Positions 18,191-26,744 of a DNA stretch of 64,000 nt are shown here, piece by piece. The notes beneath the pieces were generated by a model. The model searched no databases. It was not told where the DNA came from and saw only the letters and a list, made by a program, of their open reading frames with translations. The position numbers were made by a program, and so were the translations under genes. The stretch spans positions 34,762 through 98,761 of the forward strand of contig JANNES010000010.1 of assembly GCA_031378845.1 (NCBI GenBank), given 5' to 3'. The DNA is from JAJNPS01 sp031378845. GTDB lineage: Bacteria; Pseudomonadota; Alphaproteobacteria; Rhodobacterales; Rhodobacteraceae. Position 1 is the stretch's first letter. Each line of letters starts with the position of its first letter.

Positions 18191-19108
18191 TTAACGGGGA
18201 CCTTGGGCGTTGGGCGGGCGGGTAAGATCAGCCCGGATCAGGCGTTTGGCCGCGCGCAACAGCGCCTCTTTCCGCGGCGTCAAAATCTGGGTCTCTTGAT
18301 AGAAACGCGCGATCTCGGCAGGGTCTGAGGATTGCAAAAAGGCTTGCAGCGCGGGCTGATACTGATAGGCGCCGCGCGTCAAGCGAAACTCCAGCGCGTT
18401 GAGCCAAGCTGCGCGATCCTGTGCGTGGCAATGCAAAAGGGCGATATCAGGGGCAAAGGCCGGCCCCGCGACGCGTGCGCCGTTCTGGAATGCGCCATGC
18501 AGCCGCAAGGAAAGGCCGGGGATACTGCTGCGAAAAAGGGCCTTCCCCACGGCATGTGACAGCATCCCTTTAGGCAAGATATCGCAATACTTTCCCAGAA
18601 TTTGTGACCGCAAGGCTGCATCACGTGCCTGGAGTGCCCCACGAAACGTGCGCGGGGGACCGTCTGGCTGTGCGGGATCGTGCATCGCCTCGAACGGCTC
18701 CATCCGCAGCATGATTTCGTGGCGCGGAACGGCGTCCAGAACCGCGGTCATGGCGCGCGCAGGCCAGAGGAATTCATCCACATCGATATGCCCGATCCAG
18801 GACAGATCGCAGGCGGCATAGGCGTTTTGCGCATTGCGCGACTGGCGGTTTTCGACCTTGTCGGGCCGCTGCTTGGCAATCTTTTCCCAATATGACGGCG
18901 AACACCGCGTTGCCATGATGCGCGGCAAGGCGGCCACCGCATCAAAGGCCGGATCCTCGGGATCGTCGAAGTATAGCCACAGCCGCGCTGCACCCAGCGA
19001 CAGATGATGGTCGACAAAGGCCAGGACCTGTGCCTGCGGCGCGCGCACCGTCGTCACAAGGCCCCATGTGGTCATTGGCGACCGCGAACAGGCAAAGTCC
19101 GCATCCAT
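18191..19108 (-). CDS. Glycosyltransferase family 2/92-like protein
   Basis: 305 aa (294 if the ATG at 19075 is used, which begins MTTWGLVTTVRAP). The fold is recognised from WGLVTTVRAP with FVDHHLSLGAARLWLYFDDP and the metal-binding HIDVDEFLWP, as in GT92/DUF23-like and GT2 enzymes. RQSRNAQNAY matches the acceptor-side block. It probably adds a sugar to an exopolysaccharide or surface glycan; donor and acceptor are unknown. Neither start has a clear ribosome-binding site. No signal peptide or membrane segment. Confidence 0.75.
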   Translation of the reverse strand: MDADFACSRSPMTTWGLVTTVRAPQAQVLAFVDHHLSLGAARLWLYFDDPEDPAFDAVAALPRIMATRCSPSYWEKIAKQRPDKVENRQSRNAQNAYAACDLSWIGHIDVDEFLWPARAMTAVLDAVPRHEIMLRMEPFEAMHDPAQPDGPPRTFRGALQARDAALRSQILGKYCDILPKGMLSHAVGKALFRSSIPGLSLRLHGAFQNGARVAGPAFAPDIALLHCHAQDRAAWLNALEFRLTRGAYQYQPALQAFLQSSDPAEIARFYQETQILTPRKEALLRAAKRLIRADLTRPPNAQGPR

Positions 19109-19183
19109 CGACAGACTGGCATCGGGATCATGTTATCCATGTCCCAAGGCTAGCAGGTGCGCGGCATTTGTCGACGCTGACGA

Positions 19184-20092
19184 TCACGCCCACCAGATCA
19201 ACAGCACCACCACCAGCGTGCCCGCCCATGCCCGCCAAAGTGCGGTGCAGGCGGTCTCGATCTCGCGCGGGCCGGGGTCGCGGCGGCCTTCTGGCCAGAC
19301 CCAGGGGAAATCCCTTTTCTGCCCGTTGTAGCTGCGCGGGCCTGACAAGGCGACGTTCAGCACCACCGCCATTGCAGCCTCGGGCCAGCCCGCGTTGGGG
19401 CTGCGATGCAGAGGGCCATCGCGCAGGATCGGGGCGCTGTCAAAGTGCCGGTGCGTAATGGCAATCAAGATCGCCGTCAGCCGCGCCGGGATCAGGTTCA
19501 GCACATCGTCCAGCCGTGCCGCGGCCCAGCCGAATGCCTCGTACTTCGGGGTGCGGTGGCCGATCATGCTGTCGGCGGTGTTGATTGCCTTGTAGACGAT
19601 GATGCCCGGCAGACCGGCGATCAGGTACCAGAAGATCGGCGCGATCACCCCGTCCGACAGATTCTCGGCGGCACTTTCAATGGCGGCGCGCGCGACATCG
19701 GGCTCCGTCATCGACTTGGTGTCGCGCCCGACGATCATCGCCACGGTTTTGCGTCCTTCGGGCAGTGACTGGCGCAACGCCGCGGCCACGGCCCTGACGT
19801 GATCAACCAGGCTTTTCTGCGCCAAAAGCACGGTCACTACCGCGATCTCGATCAGCCCGGCATCGGGAAGATAGTGCAACACCAGCCCCAGTGCCGCGCC
19901 CCCCGCCACCAGCATGGCAGTCGTGGCCACGCCCATCAGGCGCCTGCCAACCCCCTTGTTCAGCCGCTTGTCCAGTCGGTCGATCACCCGCCCTATCAGC
20001 ACGGCCGGATGCGGCACGCGGCTCCACAGCGCGGGCGGCTCGCCCAGAACCGCATCGGCAACCATCGCGATGGCCAAAAGACCCGCACTCAT
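19184..20092 (-). CDS. cobD: Adenosylcobinamide-phosphate synthase (CobD/CbiB)
   Basis: 302-aa integral-membrane enzyme that attaches the aminopropanol (phosphate) arm to adenosylcobyric acid in B12 synthesis. Family blocks are VADAVLGEPP, HPAVLIGRVI, ESAAENLSDGVIAP and NTADSMIGHRTPKYEAFG. Several hydrophobic helices are present, including the C-terminal LVVVLLIWWA. Its ATG overlaps the stop of cobC (ATGA), so the two are coupled, matching their consecutive use of threonine-derived aminopropanol phosphate. Confidence 0.93.
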   Translation of the reverse strand: MSAGLLAIAMVADAVLGEPPALWSRVPHPAVLIGRVIDRLDKRLNKGVGRRLMGVATTAMLVAGGAALGLVLHYLPDAGLIEIAVVTVLLAQKSLVDHVRAVAAALRQSLPEGRKTVAMIVGRDTKSMTEPDVARAAIESAAENLSDGVIAPIFWYLIAGLPGIIVYKAINTADSMIGHRTPKYEAFGWAAARLDDVLNLIPARLTAILIAITHRHFDSAPILRDGPLHRSPNAGWPEAAMAVVLNVALSGPRSYNGQKRDFPWVWPEGRRDPGPREIETACTALWRAWAGTLVVVLLIWWA

Positions 20093-21054
20093 GCGCGTGG
20101 TCCGGGCGTCATGGCGTCGCGCAGTCGCTGCCATTCGCCGCGCGGGCCGGGCAGGCCCAGCCGCAGCCAGCGGTCTGAATAGGGAAAGCGCCGTGTCCAG
20201 ATGTGATGGCGGGCAAGATGGTCCTGCCACAGGGCGGCGTCTGATACCTCATACAGGCGAAAAAGCGTCGTGCCCCCGACAAGGCCCGCCCCGGTGCTGC
20301 GCATCATCCGGTCCAGCCGCGCCGCGTCGCGTGCCAGTCGCTGGCGAGCGCGATCCGCCCAAGCACGATCGGCCAACGCCGCCGTTCCCAGCGCCAGAGC
20401 GGGACCCGACACGGGCCATGGCCCCAGCATGCGGGCAAGGCCGCCGATCAGCGCCGGATCCCCGATGGCAAAGCCCAGTCGTGCACCTGCCAGACCCCAG
20501 AACTTGCCAAAACTTTTCAAGACAACTGTCCCGGGGCGTGTGGCAAGCCTGATCAGGCTATGCTCCGCAGCCACGTCGCCAAAGCTTTCGTCGATGACGA
20601 TCAAAGCCGCATTGGCATCTGCCGCGCGCCACAGGCGCCCGTCCGGGTTATTGGGGTGCACAAGAACGTGGGCCGTGGCCGGCCCCTCGGTCAGCGTCCA
20701 GCCCGCCGCCAGAAAGGCGCGCGCATGTTCGTTGTAGGTGGGCGCGGGGATCGACACCCTAGCGGGCGTGCCAAGCGCCGGGATGCGGGCGATCAGGCTT
20801 GATGCGCCGGGTGCCGCCAGCAACGCGGCGCCCTCGGGGACGTCCCAGAACGCGCGCGCCGCGCGTTCAAGCGCCAGCATGGCGGCGGCGTCGGGCAGAT
20901 CACGCCACGCGGACGCCGGCAGGCGCGCCACCGGATAGGGAACCCGGTTGATCCCGGTCGAGAGATCCAGCCAACCCGCGCGTTGTCCGCCGAACCGCTC
21001 GGCCGCAGCGTCGATGCCGCCGCCGTGATCGGCCTTGCTGTCGTCGATTCGCAT
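20089..21054 (-). CDS. cobC: Threonine-phosphate decarboxylase (CobC)
   Basis: 321-aa PLP aminotransferase-fold enzyme supplying (R)-1-amino-2-propanol O-2-phosphate for the nucleotide loop of cobalamin. HGGGIDAAAERFG at the N-terminus and WLDLSTGINRVPYP are diagnostic for CobC. HPNNPDGRL and the PLP-lysine motif SFGKFWGLAGARLGFA follow. ATG 21054 gives the family N-terminus; an upstream in-frame start at 21096 adds unconserved residues. First gene of the cobC-cobD pair. I saw no cobalamin riboswitch upstream. Confidence 0.9.
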   Translation of the reverse strand: MRIDDSKADHGGGIDAAAERFGGQRAGWLDLSTGINRVPYPVARLPASAWRDLPDAAAMLALERAARAFWDVPEGAALLAAPGASSLIARIPALGTPARVSIPAPTYNEHARAFLAAGWTLTEGPATAHVLVHPNNPDGRLWRAADANAALIVIDESFGDVAAEHSLIRLATRPGTVVLKSFGKFWGLAGARLGFAIGDPALIGGLARMLGPWPVSGPALALGTAALADRAWADRARQRLARDAARLDRMMRSTGAGLVGGTTLFRLYEVSDAALWQDHLARHHIWTRRFPYSDRWLRLGLPGPRGEWQRLRDAMTPGPRA

Positions 21055-21156
21055 ATTCCGGTCTTTGCCCTCGTTCCCGACCTTTCCAAAGCGCAATCAG
21101 CAGGTCATGTCCACCAGCTTGACCGACCTTCTGGTTGTGAAATTGCGACATCGCCG

Positions 21157-21172
21157 TCACGCCGGGGCGTGA
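21157..21172. promoter_or_regulatory. Inverted repeat between cobC and a divergent gene
   Basis: TCACGCC-GG-GGCGTGA, perfect 7-bp arms with a 2-bp centre, lies in the 207-bp divergent region 21055-21261. It could be an operator for cobC-cobD or for the plus-strand gene. No T-tract follows, so a terminator is unlikely. Confidence 0.25.
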
Positions 21173-21261
21173 GCCACGCGCTAAACATCGCCTTTCCTTG
21201 ATTTTAACAATTTGCGGCGCAGAAATAGGCAGGCATGGTCTGCGCATGCGAGGAGTCTGCC

Positions 21262-21612
21262 ATGTTGGAGTTCCTGCCACGAGAGGTCCGTGAGGGGCTT
21301 GAGGCGGCGCGACGCCGTGATGTCCGCGCCAGATCCCGCATTCGGGTGCATGTGGGGGAGTTTGTGTATCCGGTGCTGCGGTCCTGGCCGGGTGGTTTCG
21401 CGCTTGAGGCCGAGCATGCACCACATCTGCGCGGGCTGGTCGATCTCTACGACGGATCGCGCCAGATCATGCAATGCCTGATCGTTGCCTCTTCGGTCGA
21501 AGGGGGTGAGGTCATCTGCGATTTCAAGCGTGCGACGCCGACGACCGACCGCGCGGCGCTGGACTACCTGCGCGACGAAAACGCGCCTGTGGCCTATCTG
21601 CCAAAGGCCTAA
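21262..21612 (+). CDS. Conserved hypothetical, possibly PilZ-like
   Basis: 116-aa soluble protein I do not recognise with certainty. RIRVHVGEFVYPVLRSW and GGFALEAEHAPHLRGLVDLYDG suggest a small beta-barrel reminiscent of PilZ-type domains, but the diagnostic RxxxR/DxSxxG pair is not clear. ATG 21262 has AGGAG 6 bp upstream. It overlaps the convergent L,D-transpeptidase by 4 bp at the stop codons. Confidence 0.7.
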   Translation: MLEFLPREVREGLEAARRRDVRARSRIRVHVGEFVYPVLRSWPGGFALEAEHAPHLRGLVDLYDGSRQIMQCLIVASSVEGGEVICDFKRATPTTDRAALDYLRDENAPVAYLPKA

Positions 21613-22145
21613 GGGCGGATCTCGACCGGCGTGCCGATGGTAACCGCCGCGAACAGCTCCCGCATCTCCGCGTTGGAGACAGCAACGCATCCCGCCGTCC
21701 ATTCGCCGCGCAGCACGGTCTCATCCGGCAGCGGGTTCGGCTGGCCGTGGATCATGATATCGCCGCCGGGATCGTAGCCTTCCCTGGACGCGCGCTGGCG
21801 GTCCTCGGGGCGCGGATAGTTCAGGCCCAGCGACAGGTGATAGGCGCTGCCTTCGTTGCGGCGGTCGACCACAAACAGCCCCTCGGGTGTGCGACCGTCA
21901 CCTTGGCGTTCCTTGTCGCCCAAAGGCGCAAACCCCAGCGCCATTGGATAGGTCTGCAACAGCACATCGTCGCGATAGACCGTCATCCGCCGCGCGGATT
22001 TTTCGATCACGATGCGCTCGACGCTGCCGATCAAGGGCACTCTGTGCGGGATCACGATGGCCGGGTGGGTCCAGATCCCCACCGCAAGGCCGACACTGGC
22101 CAAGGCCAGCGCCGCGATCGAAAAGAGGCCCGCCAGTGCCCTCAT
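21609..22145 (-). CDS. L,D-transpeptidase (YkuD domain)
   Basis: 178 aa. An N-terminal signal anchor (residues 3-25) is followed by a YkuD catalytic domain with MIHGQPN and the Cys motif GEWTAGCVAVSN, giving the His/Ser/Gly/Cys arrangement of the family. It forms 3-3 peptidoglycan cross-links or attaches proteins to peptidoglycan in the periplasm; the short single-domain form is common in Rhodobacteraceae. Its ATG overlaps the stop of the upstream C-S lyase gene by 4 bp. Confidence 0.88.
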   Translation of the reverse strand: MRALAGLFSIAALALASVGLAVGIWTHPAIVIPHRVPLIGSVERIVIEKSARRMTVYRDDVLLQTYPMALGFAPLGDKERQGDGRTPEGLFVVDRRNEGSAYHLSLGLNYPRPEDRQRASREGYDPGGDIMIHGQPNPLPDETVLRGEWTAGCVAVSNAEMRELFAAVTIGTPVEIRP

Positions 22146-23314
22146 TGCAAGTCAGAGAATGCCTTTTGCAGGCGATCCACGGCTTCGGTGATCACGGCGC
22201 GCGGGGCGGCGATGTTGAATCGCATGAAGCTTTCGCCACCAAGGCCGAAGGTGTGGCCATAGTTCGCCGCTATCTTGGCGATTTTCTCGATCCGCGCGGT
22301 GAACTCCTGGCGCGTCATGCCGGTGCCGGAAAAGTCGACCCACGCCAGATATGTCGCCTCGAGCGGGACCGACTGCAGGCCGGGAATGGCGTTGATGCCG
22401 TCATCGAACAACCGCCGGTTGCCATCGAGATAGACCATCAGCGCATCCACCCATGCCGCGCCTTCGGGCGAATAGGCGGCGGTTGCCATGAAAACGCCAA
22501 AGGCGTTGGGCGATATCCCCATCGCATTCATCCGCCCGGTGAACTTTTCGCGCAAGACGGGGTCTGCGATGATCACGTTGCCGATATGCGCGCCCGCGAT
22601 GTTGAAGGTCTTGGTGGTGGCGGTCATCATCACCAGCCGGTCGGCAATGTCCGGGGCGGCCAGCGGCATCGCTGTATGCGTGTGGCCGGGCATCACCAGA
22701 TCGTGGTGGATCTCGTCACTGACCAGCACCAGATCGTGGCGGATGCAGAAATCGGCCACGCCGCGCAGCTCTTGCACCGTCCAGACCCGGCCGCCCGGAT
22801 TGTGCGGCGAGCACAGGATGAACATCCGCTCGCCGCCCGTCATCGCCGCGTCCCAGGCGGCAAAATCCATCTCCAGCCGGTCGCCGTTCAGGGTCAGCGG
22901 GCATTCCGTTATGCTGCGCCCGGCGGCTTTGATGACCCGGGCAAAGGCGTGATAGACCGGGGTGGTCAGCACCACCCCATCGCCCGGTGCGGTAAAGGTG
23001 TCGACACACAACGCCGTGCCATTCACCAGCCCGTGGGTGGTAAAGATGTGTTTGGCGTCGATCTGCCAGCCATGCCGGTTGGCCATCCACCACTGGATCG
23101 CGGCGTGATAGGCCGAAAAGTCCCCCGTATAGCCATAGAGGCCATGCGCAAGCATGCCCTCCAGCGCCTTTTGCACGCATGCGGGCGGACGGAAATCCAT
23201 GTCCGCGACCCACATCGCGATGCCGTCTTTGGGCGACACACCGTAAGTCGGCTCCATCATGTCCCATTTTGTACAATGGGTGCCGCGGCGGTTGATCGGA
23301 TCATCAAAGGTCAT
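22142..23314 (-). CDS. patB: PatB/MalY-family PLP C-S lyase
   Basis: 390-aa fold-type I PLP enzyme. MWVADMDFRPP at the N-terminus is the hallmark of the MalY/PatB cystathionine beta-lyase group. CSPHNPGGRVW binds the cofactor and TATTKTFNIAGAHIG carries the PLP lysine. It cleaves cystathionine or cysteine conjugates to homocysteine/thiol, pyruvate and ammonia. Upstream partner of the L,D-transpeptidase; they share an ATGA overlap though their functions appear unrelated. Confidence 0.88.
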   Translation of the reverse strand: MTFDDPINRRGTHCTKWDMMEPTYGVSPKDGIAMWVADMDFRPPACVQKALEGMLAHGLYGYTGDFSAYHAAIQWWMANRHGWQIDAKHIFTTHGLVNGTALCVDTFTAPGDGVVLTTPVYHAFARVIKAAGRSITECPLTLNGDRLEMDFAAWDAAMTGGERMFILCSPHNPGGRVWTVQELRGVADFCIRHDLVLVSDEIHHDLVMPGHTHTAMPLAAPDIADRLVMMTATTKTFNIAGAHIGNVIIADPVLREKFTGRMNAMGISPNAFGVFMATAAYSPEGAAWVDALMVYLDGNRRLFDDGINAIPGLQSVPLEATYLAWVDFSGTGMTRQEFTARIEKIAKIAANYGHTFGLGGESFMRFNIAAPRAVITEAVDRLQKAFSDLQ

Positions 23315-23398
23315 CTGGGGGCAATCTATTCAGGGCGCGTTCGCAAGGATGGTTTGGAACAGGAATACCGTCCAGCCCCCGGATGACAACGGGAACTT

Positions 23399-23410
23399 TG
23401 TACCGGTACA
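23399..23410. promoter_or_regulatory. Perfect 12-bp palindrome upstream of def
   Basis: TGTACCGGTACA lies in the 201-bp region between divergent patB and def, about 85 bp from the patB start and 105 bp from the def start. A second GTAC-centred palindrome, TTGTACAA, sits at 23269-23276 inside the first codons of patB. The pair suggests a dimeric regulator, such as a GntR/MocR type, acting on patB. No such regulator is encoded nearby. Confidence 0.3.
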
Positions 23411-23515
23411 GATACCCGCCTTCACGCGGGATCAATCGCAGGTGTTGCTGTGGCTGCAAGCCCCGCTTGCCCATTTCTCTTGCGCGGCGGGATGCGGCAC
23501 CTTAAATGCCTGCGC

Positions 23516-24034
23516 ATGATCCGCCCGATCCTGATCCATCCCGACCCGCGCCTCAAGAAGCCATGCGAACCGATCGCGGAGATCACTCCCGACATCGTGG
23601 CCTTGGCGAACGATCTCTTGCAGACCATGTATGCCGCGCCGGGCATCGGTCTGGCCGCACCGCAGGTTGGCGTGACCCGGCGTCTGATCGTGATGGATTG
23701 CGAGAAACGCCCCGACGCCCCGCCCGTGCCGGTGGTGTTGATCAATCCCGTCGTGCTTTGGACCTCTGAAGAGCTGTCGACCTATGACGAGGGGTGCCTG
23801 TCCATCCCCGACCAATATGCCGAGATACAGCGCCCGGCCGAGGTCCGCGTGGGCTGGCTGGGGCTGGATGGCGCACCACAAGAGCAGCAGTTCGACGGGC
23901 TTTGGGCCACCTGCGTGCAGCACGAGATCGACCATCTGGATGGCAAGCTTTTCATCGACTATCTCGGGCCGTTGAAACGCCAGATGATCACCCGCAAGAT
24001 GGAAAAGCTGAAACGCGAAATGGCGCGCGGCTGA
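23516..24034 (+). CDS. def: Peptide deformylase (catalytically complete copy 1)
   Basis: 172-aa iron/zinc hydrolase that removes the N-formyl group from nascent proteins. All three motifs are intact: GIGLAAPQVG (Gln50), EGCLSIP (metal ligand Cys94) and QHEIDHLDG (His136, Glu137, His140). ATG 23516 gives the standard N-terminus MIRPILIHPDPRL. First of four genes, def-def-(def-like)-fmt, linked by start/stop overlaps, which couples deformylation with formylation of initiator tRNA. Confidence 0.95.
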   Translation: MIRPILIHPDPRLKKPCEPIAEITPDIVALANDLLQTMYAAPGIGLAAPQVGVTRRLIVMDCEKRPDAPPVPVVLINPVVLWTSEELSTYDEGCLSIPDQYAEIQRPAEVRVGWLGLDGAPQEQQFDGLWATCVQHEIDHLDGKLFIDYLGPLKRQMITRKMEKLKREMARG

Positions 24035-24528
24035 TGGCGGTCCTGCCGATCCTGATCTGGCCCGATGCGGTGCTGACGACGCGGTGCACGCCCGTCTCGG
24101 CAGTCGATGCCAAGGTCCGCGCCCTTGCCGCAGATATGCTGGCGACGATGTATGCCGCCCCCGGTCGCGGGCTTGCGGCACCCCAGGTTGGTGTCTCGCT
24201 GCGCCTGTTCGTGATGGATGTGACCTGGAAAGATGGCGTGTGTTCGCCGCAGGTCATCATCAACCCCGATATCGTTGCGATGTCTGATGACCGGGTGTGC
24301 GGGGCCGAGGGATGTTTGTCGATCCCCGGACCCACGGCTTTTGTCTCTCGTGCAACCGAGATTCGCATGGCTTGGACCGATCTTGACGGGCAATCGCGGA
24401 TCGAGACGCTCACCGGTTTTGCCGCCGTCTGTGCGCAGCATGAATATGACCATCTCGACGGCATCCTGACACTGCATCGCCTCTCACCCGAGGATCGGGC
24501 CCGCGCCGAAGCAGAGGTAAGGGTGTGA
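24034..24528 (+). CDS. Peptide deformylase (catalytically complete copy 2)
   Basis: 164-aa paralogue with the complete active site: GRGLAAPQVG (Gln51), EGCLSIPG (Cys94) and QHEYDHLDG (His136, Glu137, His140). The start ATG sits within the TGA of copy 1 (TGATG). Second deformylases in related bacteria can differ in metal use or substrate; which copy is the main enzyme cannot be judged here. The C-terminus ends in an acidic/basic helix, RLSPEDRARAEAEVRV. Confidence 0.9.
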   Translation: MAVLPILIWPDAVLTTRCTPVSAVDAKVRALAADMLATMYAAPGRGLAAPQVGVSLRLFVMDVTWKDGVCSPQVIINPDIVAMSDDRVCGAEGCLSIPGPTAFVSRATEIRMAWTDLDGQSRIETLTGFAAVCAQHEYDHLDGILTLHRLSPEDRARAEAEVRV

Positions 24529-25028
24529 CCGTTCGTCCCTGCCTGCCCTGGCCGCATCCGATGCTGGCCCGTGCTGCGCGGGATGTTCCTGCCATCACTG
24601 ACGAGGTGCGCCAGATCTGGGCCGACATGATCGACACGATGGACGCGATGCCAGGCTATGGCCTTGCGGCGGTGCAGATCGGCGTGCCCTTGCGTCTTGC
24701 GGTGGTCGATTGCTCGGACAGGCGGGGCCAGGCGATCTTGATGGCCAACCCGTCGGTGCTGCATGCTTCGGGCCAGTTTCGCGAACATGAAGAAGCTTCG
24801 CCCGACCTGCCGGGCGTGTCCGCCGTGGTGCACAGGCCCCGCGCGGTCACGCTGCGCTACATGAACGATCAAGGCGCTTGGGAGGACCGTGATCTTGTCG
24901 ATCTCTGGGCCACGTCTGCGCAGCATCAGATCGACCATCTGGCCGGAAAGATGTACTTTGACCACCTGTCTGCGCTGCGCAGAAAGATGCTGATCGCGCG
25001 GTCGGAAAAGCTGTGGCGTAAGAAATGA
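24525..25028 (+). CDS. Peptide-deformylase-like protein, probably inactive
   Basis: 167-aa third member of the tandem array. The fold is kept (GYGLAAVQIG with Gln51; HQIDH with His134 and His138), but the EGCLS motif is EASPD with Ser92 replacing the metal-ligand Cys. The catalytic Glu of HExxH is Gln135. Loss of both residues predicts no deformylase activity. It starts at GTG 24525 in a 4-bp overlap with copy 2 and overlaps fmt by 4 bp, so it is maintained in the operon and its frame is intact. A binding or regulatory role is possible. Confidence 0.85.
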   Translation: MTVRPCLPWPHPMLARAARDVPAITDEVRQIWADMIDTMDAMPGYGLAAVQIGVPLRLAVVDCSDRRGQAILMANPSVLHASGQFREHEEASPDLPGVSAVVHRPRAVTLRYMNDQGAWEDRDLVDLWATSAQHQIDHLAGKMYFDHLSALRRKMLIARSEKLWRKK

Positions 25029-25921
25029 AAATAATTTTCATGGGATCACCGGAATTCTCGGTTCCTGCCTTGCGCGATCTGCATCAACACCATGATATCG
25101 TTGCCGTCTACTGCCAGCCGCCCCGACCTGCAGGGCGTGGCAAAGACGACCGGAAAACCCCCGTCCACGAGGCTGCCGAAGCCTTGGGTCTGGCCGTCCA
25201 CCATCCGGTTTCGCTGCGCAGCGAAGAGGTGCAGAAAAGTTATGCTGCACATGCAGCAGAGATTGCCGTTGTCGTCGCCTATGGCCTGATCCTGCCGCAG
25301 GCTGTCCTCGATATGCCGCGCCTCGGGTGCCTCAATATCCACGCCTCGCTTTTGCCGCGCTGGCGCGGAGCCGCGCCCATCCACCGCGCGATCATGGCCG
25401 GCGATACCGAGACCGGCATCTGCATCATGCGGATGGAGGCGGGGCTCGATACCGGCCCCGTGCTCGCCCGCGCCACGATGCCGATCGGGCCCGAGGATAC
25501 AACGGGCGATCTGCATGACCGGCTGGCGGCGATGGGCGCTGCACTCATCAGCGAAACGCTGACCAACCTGCCGAACCTCATCGCGATTTTCCAGCCCGAG
25601 CAAGGCGTCACCTATGCCGCCAAGATAAACAAGGCCGAGGCCCGAATTGATTGGTCCCGGCCCGCAGCAGAAATTGACCGCCAGATCCGGGGCCTGTCGC
25701 CCTTTCCCGGCGCGTGGTGTCAGATCGGGGCAGAGCGTGTGAAGCTATTGCGCTCGCGTCTGGCGCAAGGCGCTGGTTGCGCGGGGCAGGTGCTGGACGG
25801 GCTGACCATTGGCTGCGGCTCTGGCGCGGTGGAGATTACGCTGGCGCAGCGTGAGGGCAAACGCGCGATGACAGCGCCGGAATTTCTGCGTGGCTTTGGG
25901 CCCATCGACGTCGTTTACTGA
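25025..25921 (+). CDS. fmt: Methionyl-tRNA formyltransferase
   Basis: 298 aa. The formyltransferase domain has MGSPEFSVPAL at the N-terminus, HASLLPRWRGAAPIHRAI with the SLLPxxRG signature, and the catalytic Asn/His/Asp arrangement. The C-terminal OB-like domain follows GVTYAAKINKAEARIDW. It formylates Met-tRNA(fMet) for initiation. ATGA overlap with the deformylase-like gene. Its first codons are AT-rich. Confidence 0.95.
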   Translation: MKIIFMGSPEFSVPALRDLHQHHDIVAVYCQPPRPAGRGKDDRKTPVHEAAEALGLAVHHPVSLRSEEVQKSYAAHAAEIAVVVAYGLILPQAVLDMPRLGCLNIHASLLPRWRGAAPIHRAIMAGDTETGICIMRMEAGLDTGPVLARATMPIGPEDTTGDLHDRLAAMGAALISETLTNLPNLIAIFQPEQGVTYAAKINKAEARIDWSRPAAEIDRQIRGLSPFPGAWCQIGAERVKLLRSRLAQGAGCAGQVLDGLTIGCGSGAVEITLAQREGKRAMTAPEFLRGFGPIDVVY

Positions 25922-25971
25922 CAGAAACTGGCAGCATGCCCCGCCCATAATCCCCTGCAAAAGGAGATGAC

Positions 25972-26403
25972 ATGGACCAAGAAGAGACATTCTGGGTGGT
26001 GAGCGCCTCAGCCGATCATGCTGCGCGCGGACGCGATTGGGGCATCGTGCAGACCGGCCACGGCAAACATGGGCCGGTCAGGCGGATGCGCCCGGGCGAC
26101 GGCGTGGTGGTCTATTCGCCCCGCGCCAGTTTTCCCGATGGTGCGCCGGTGCAGGCCTTTACCGCCATCGGCCGCGTCGCGGATGGTGCGCCGTATCAGG
26201 CCGACATGGGCGGCGGTTTTGTCGCGTGGCGGCGCGATGTGCTGTGGCAAAAGGCGCATGATGCCCCGATCCGCCCGCTTTTGCCCAAGCTGGAACTGAC
26301 AAAAGATGTCGTCAACTGGGGCGTGGCGTTTCGCTTTGGCCTGCGCAAGATCAGCCGCGCCGATTTTGCGCAGATCGCGCAGGCAATGCTGCAAACCGGA
26401 TGA
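25972..26403 (+). CDS. EVE-domain protein (UPF0310)
   Basis: 143-aa single EVE domain, a PUA-like fold that binds modified nucleobases. WVVSASADHAARG opens the domain; RMRPGDGVVVYSPR, YQADMGGGFVAWRRDVLW and NWGVAFRFGLRKIS are family blocks. Stand-alone EVE proteins are proposed readers of modified DNA or RNA; the target here is unknown. No methyltransferase or restriction gene is adjacent. Confidence 0.88.
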   Translation: MDQEETFWVVSASADHAARGRDWGIVQTGHGKHGPVRRMRPGDGVVVYSPRASFPDGAPVQAFTAIGRVADGAPYQADMGGGFVAWRRDVLWQKAHDAPIRPLLPKLELTKDVVNWGVAFRFGLRKISRADFAQIAQAMLQTG

Positions 26404-26472
26404 CCCTGTGGCCGCGCCCATTACAATCGGACCTTCGTTCTCCCATATGACGACAAAGAGAAGGAGGCACCA

Positions 26473-26709
26473 ATGCCCGTCATTGCGTTCATCATCATCG
26501 GTCTTGCCGCCGGGTTTCTTGCGACCCGTCTGATGAAGATCGACGCGGACCTGCCGACGACCGTCGCCATCGGCGTCTTTGGGGCGTTGATCGGCGGGTT
26601 CGTTCTGCGCGCGCTGATCGTCGCGACAAGCTGGGCCGCAGGGTTTGCCGGCGCTGTCCTCGGCGCGCTTGTGCTGATCTGGGCGTGGAAGACCTACATT
26701 GCAAAATGA
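26473..26709 (+). CDS. GlsB/YeaQ/YmgE-type small membrane protein
   Basis: 78 aa with three hydrophobic segments: PVIAFIIIGLAAGFLATRL, TVAIGVFGALIGGFVLRAL and AAGFAGAVLGALVLIWAWK. Gly-rich spacing matches the transglycosylase-associated/GlsB stress-response family. It has a strong ribosome-binding site, AAGGAGG, 7 bp before ATG 26473. Function is poorly known in the family. Confidence 0.75.
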   Translation: MPVIAFIIIGLAAGFLATRLMKIDADLPTTVAIGVFGALIGGFVLRALIVATSWAAGFAGAVLGALVLIWAWKTYIAK

Positions 26710-26744
26710 GTTGGGCCAGACAGCGGGGCCAGACAGCGGGCGCA

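Noticed and set aside
21055..21261. Cobalamin riboswitch upstream of cobC
   Set aside because: I looked for the B12-box and GCAACTG-like core on the minus strand and found neither; only a short inverted repeat is present.
21887..23386. 499-codon plus-strand open frame opposite patB
   Set aside because: Antisense to a clear PLP enzyme; basic, low-complexity product typical of a shadow frame.
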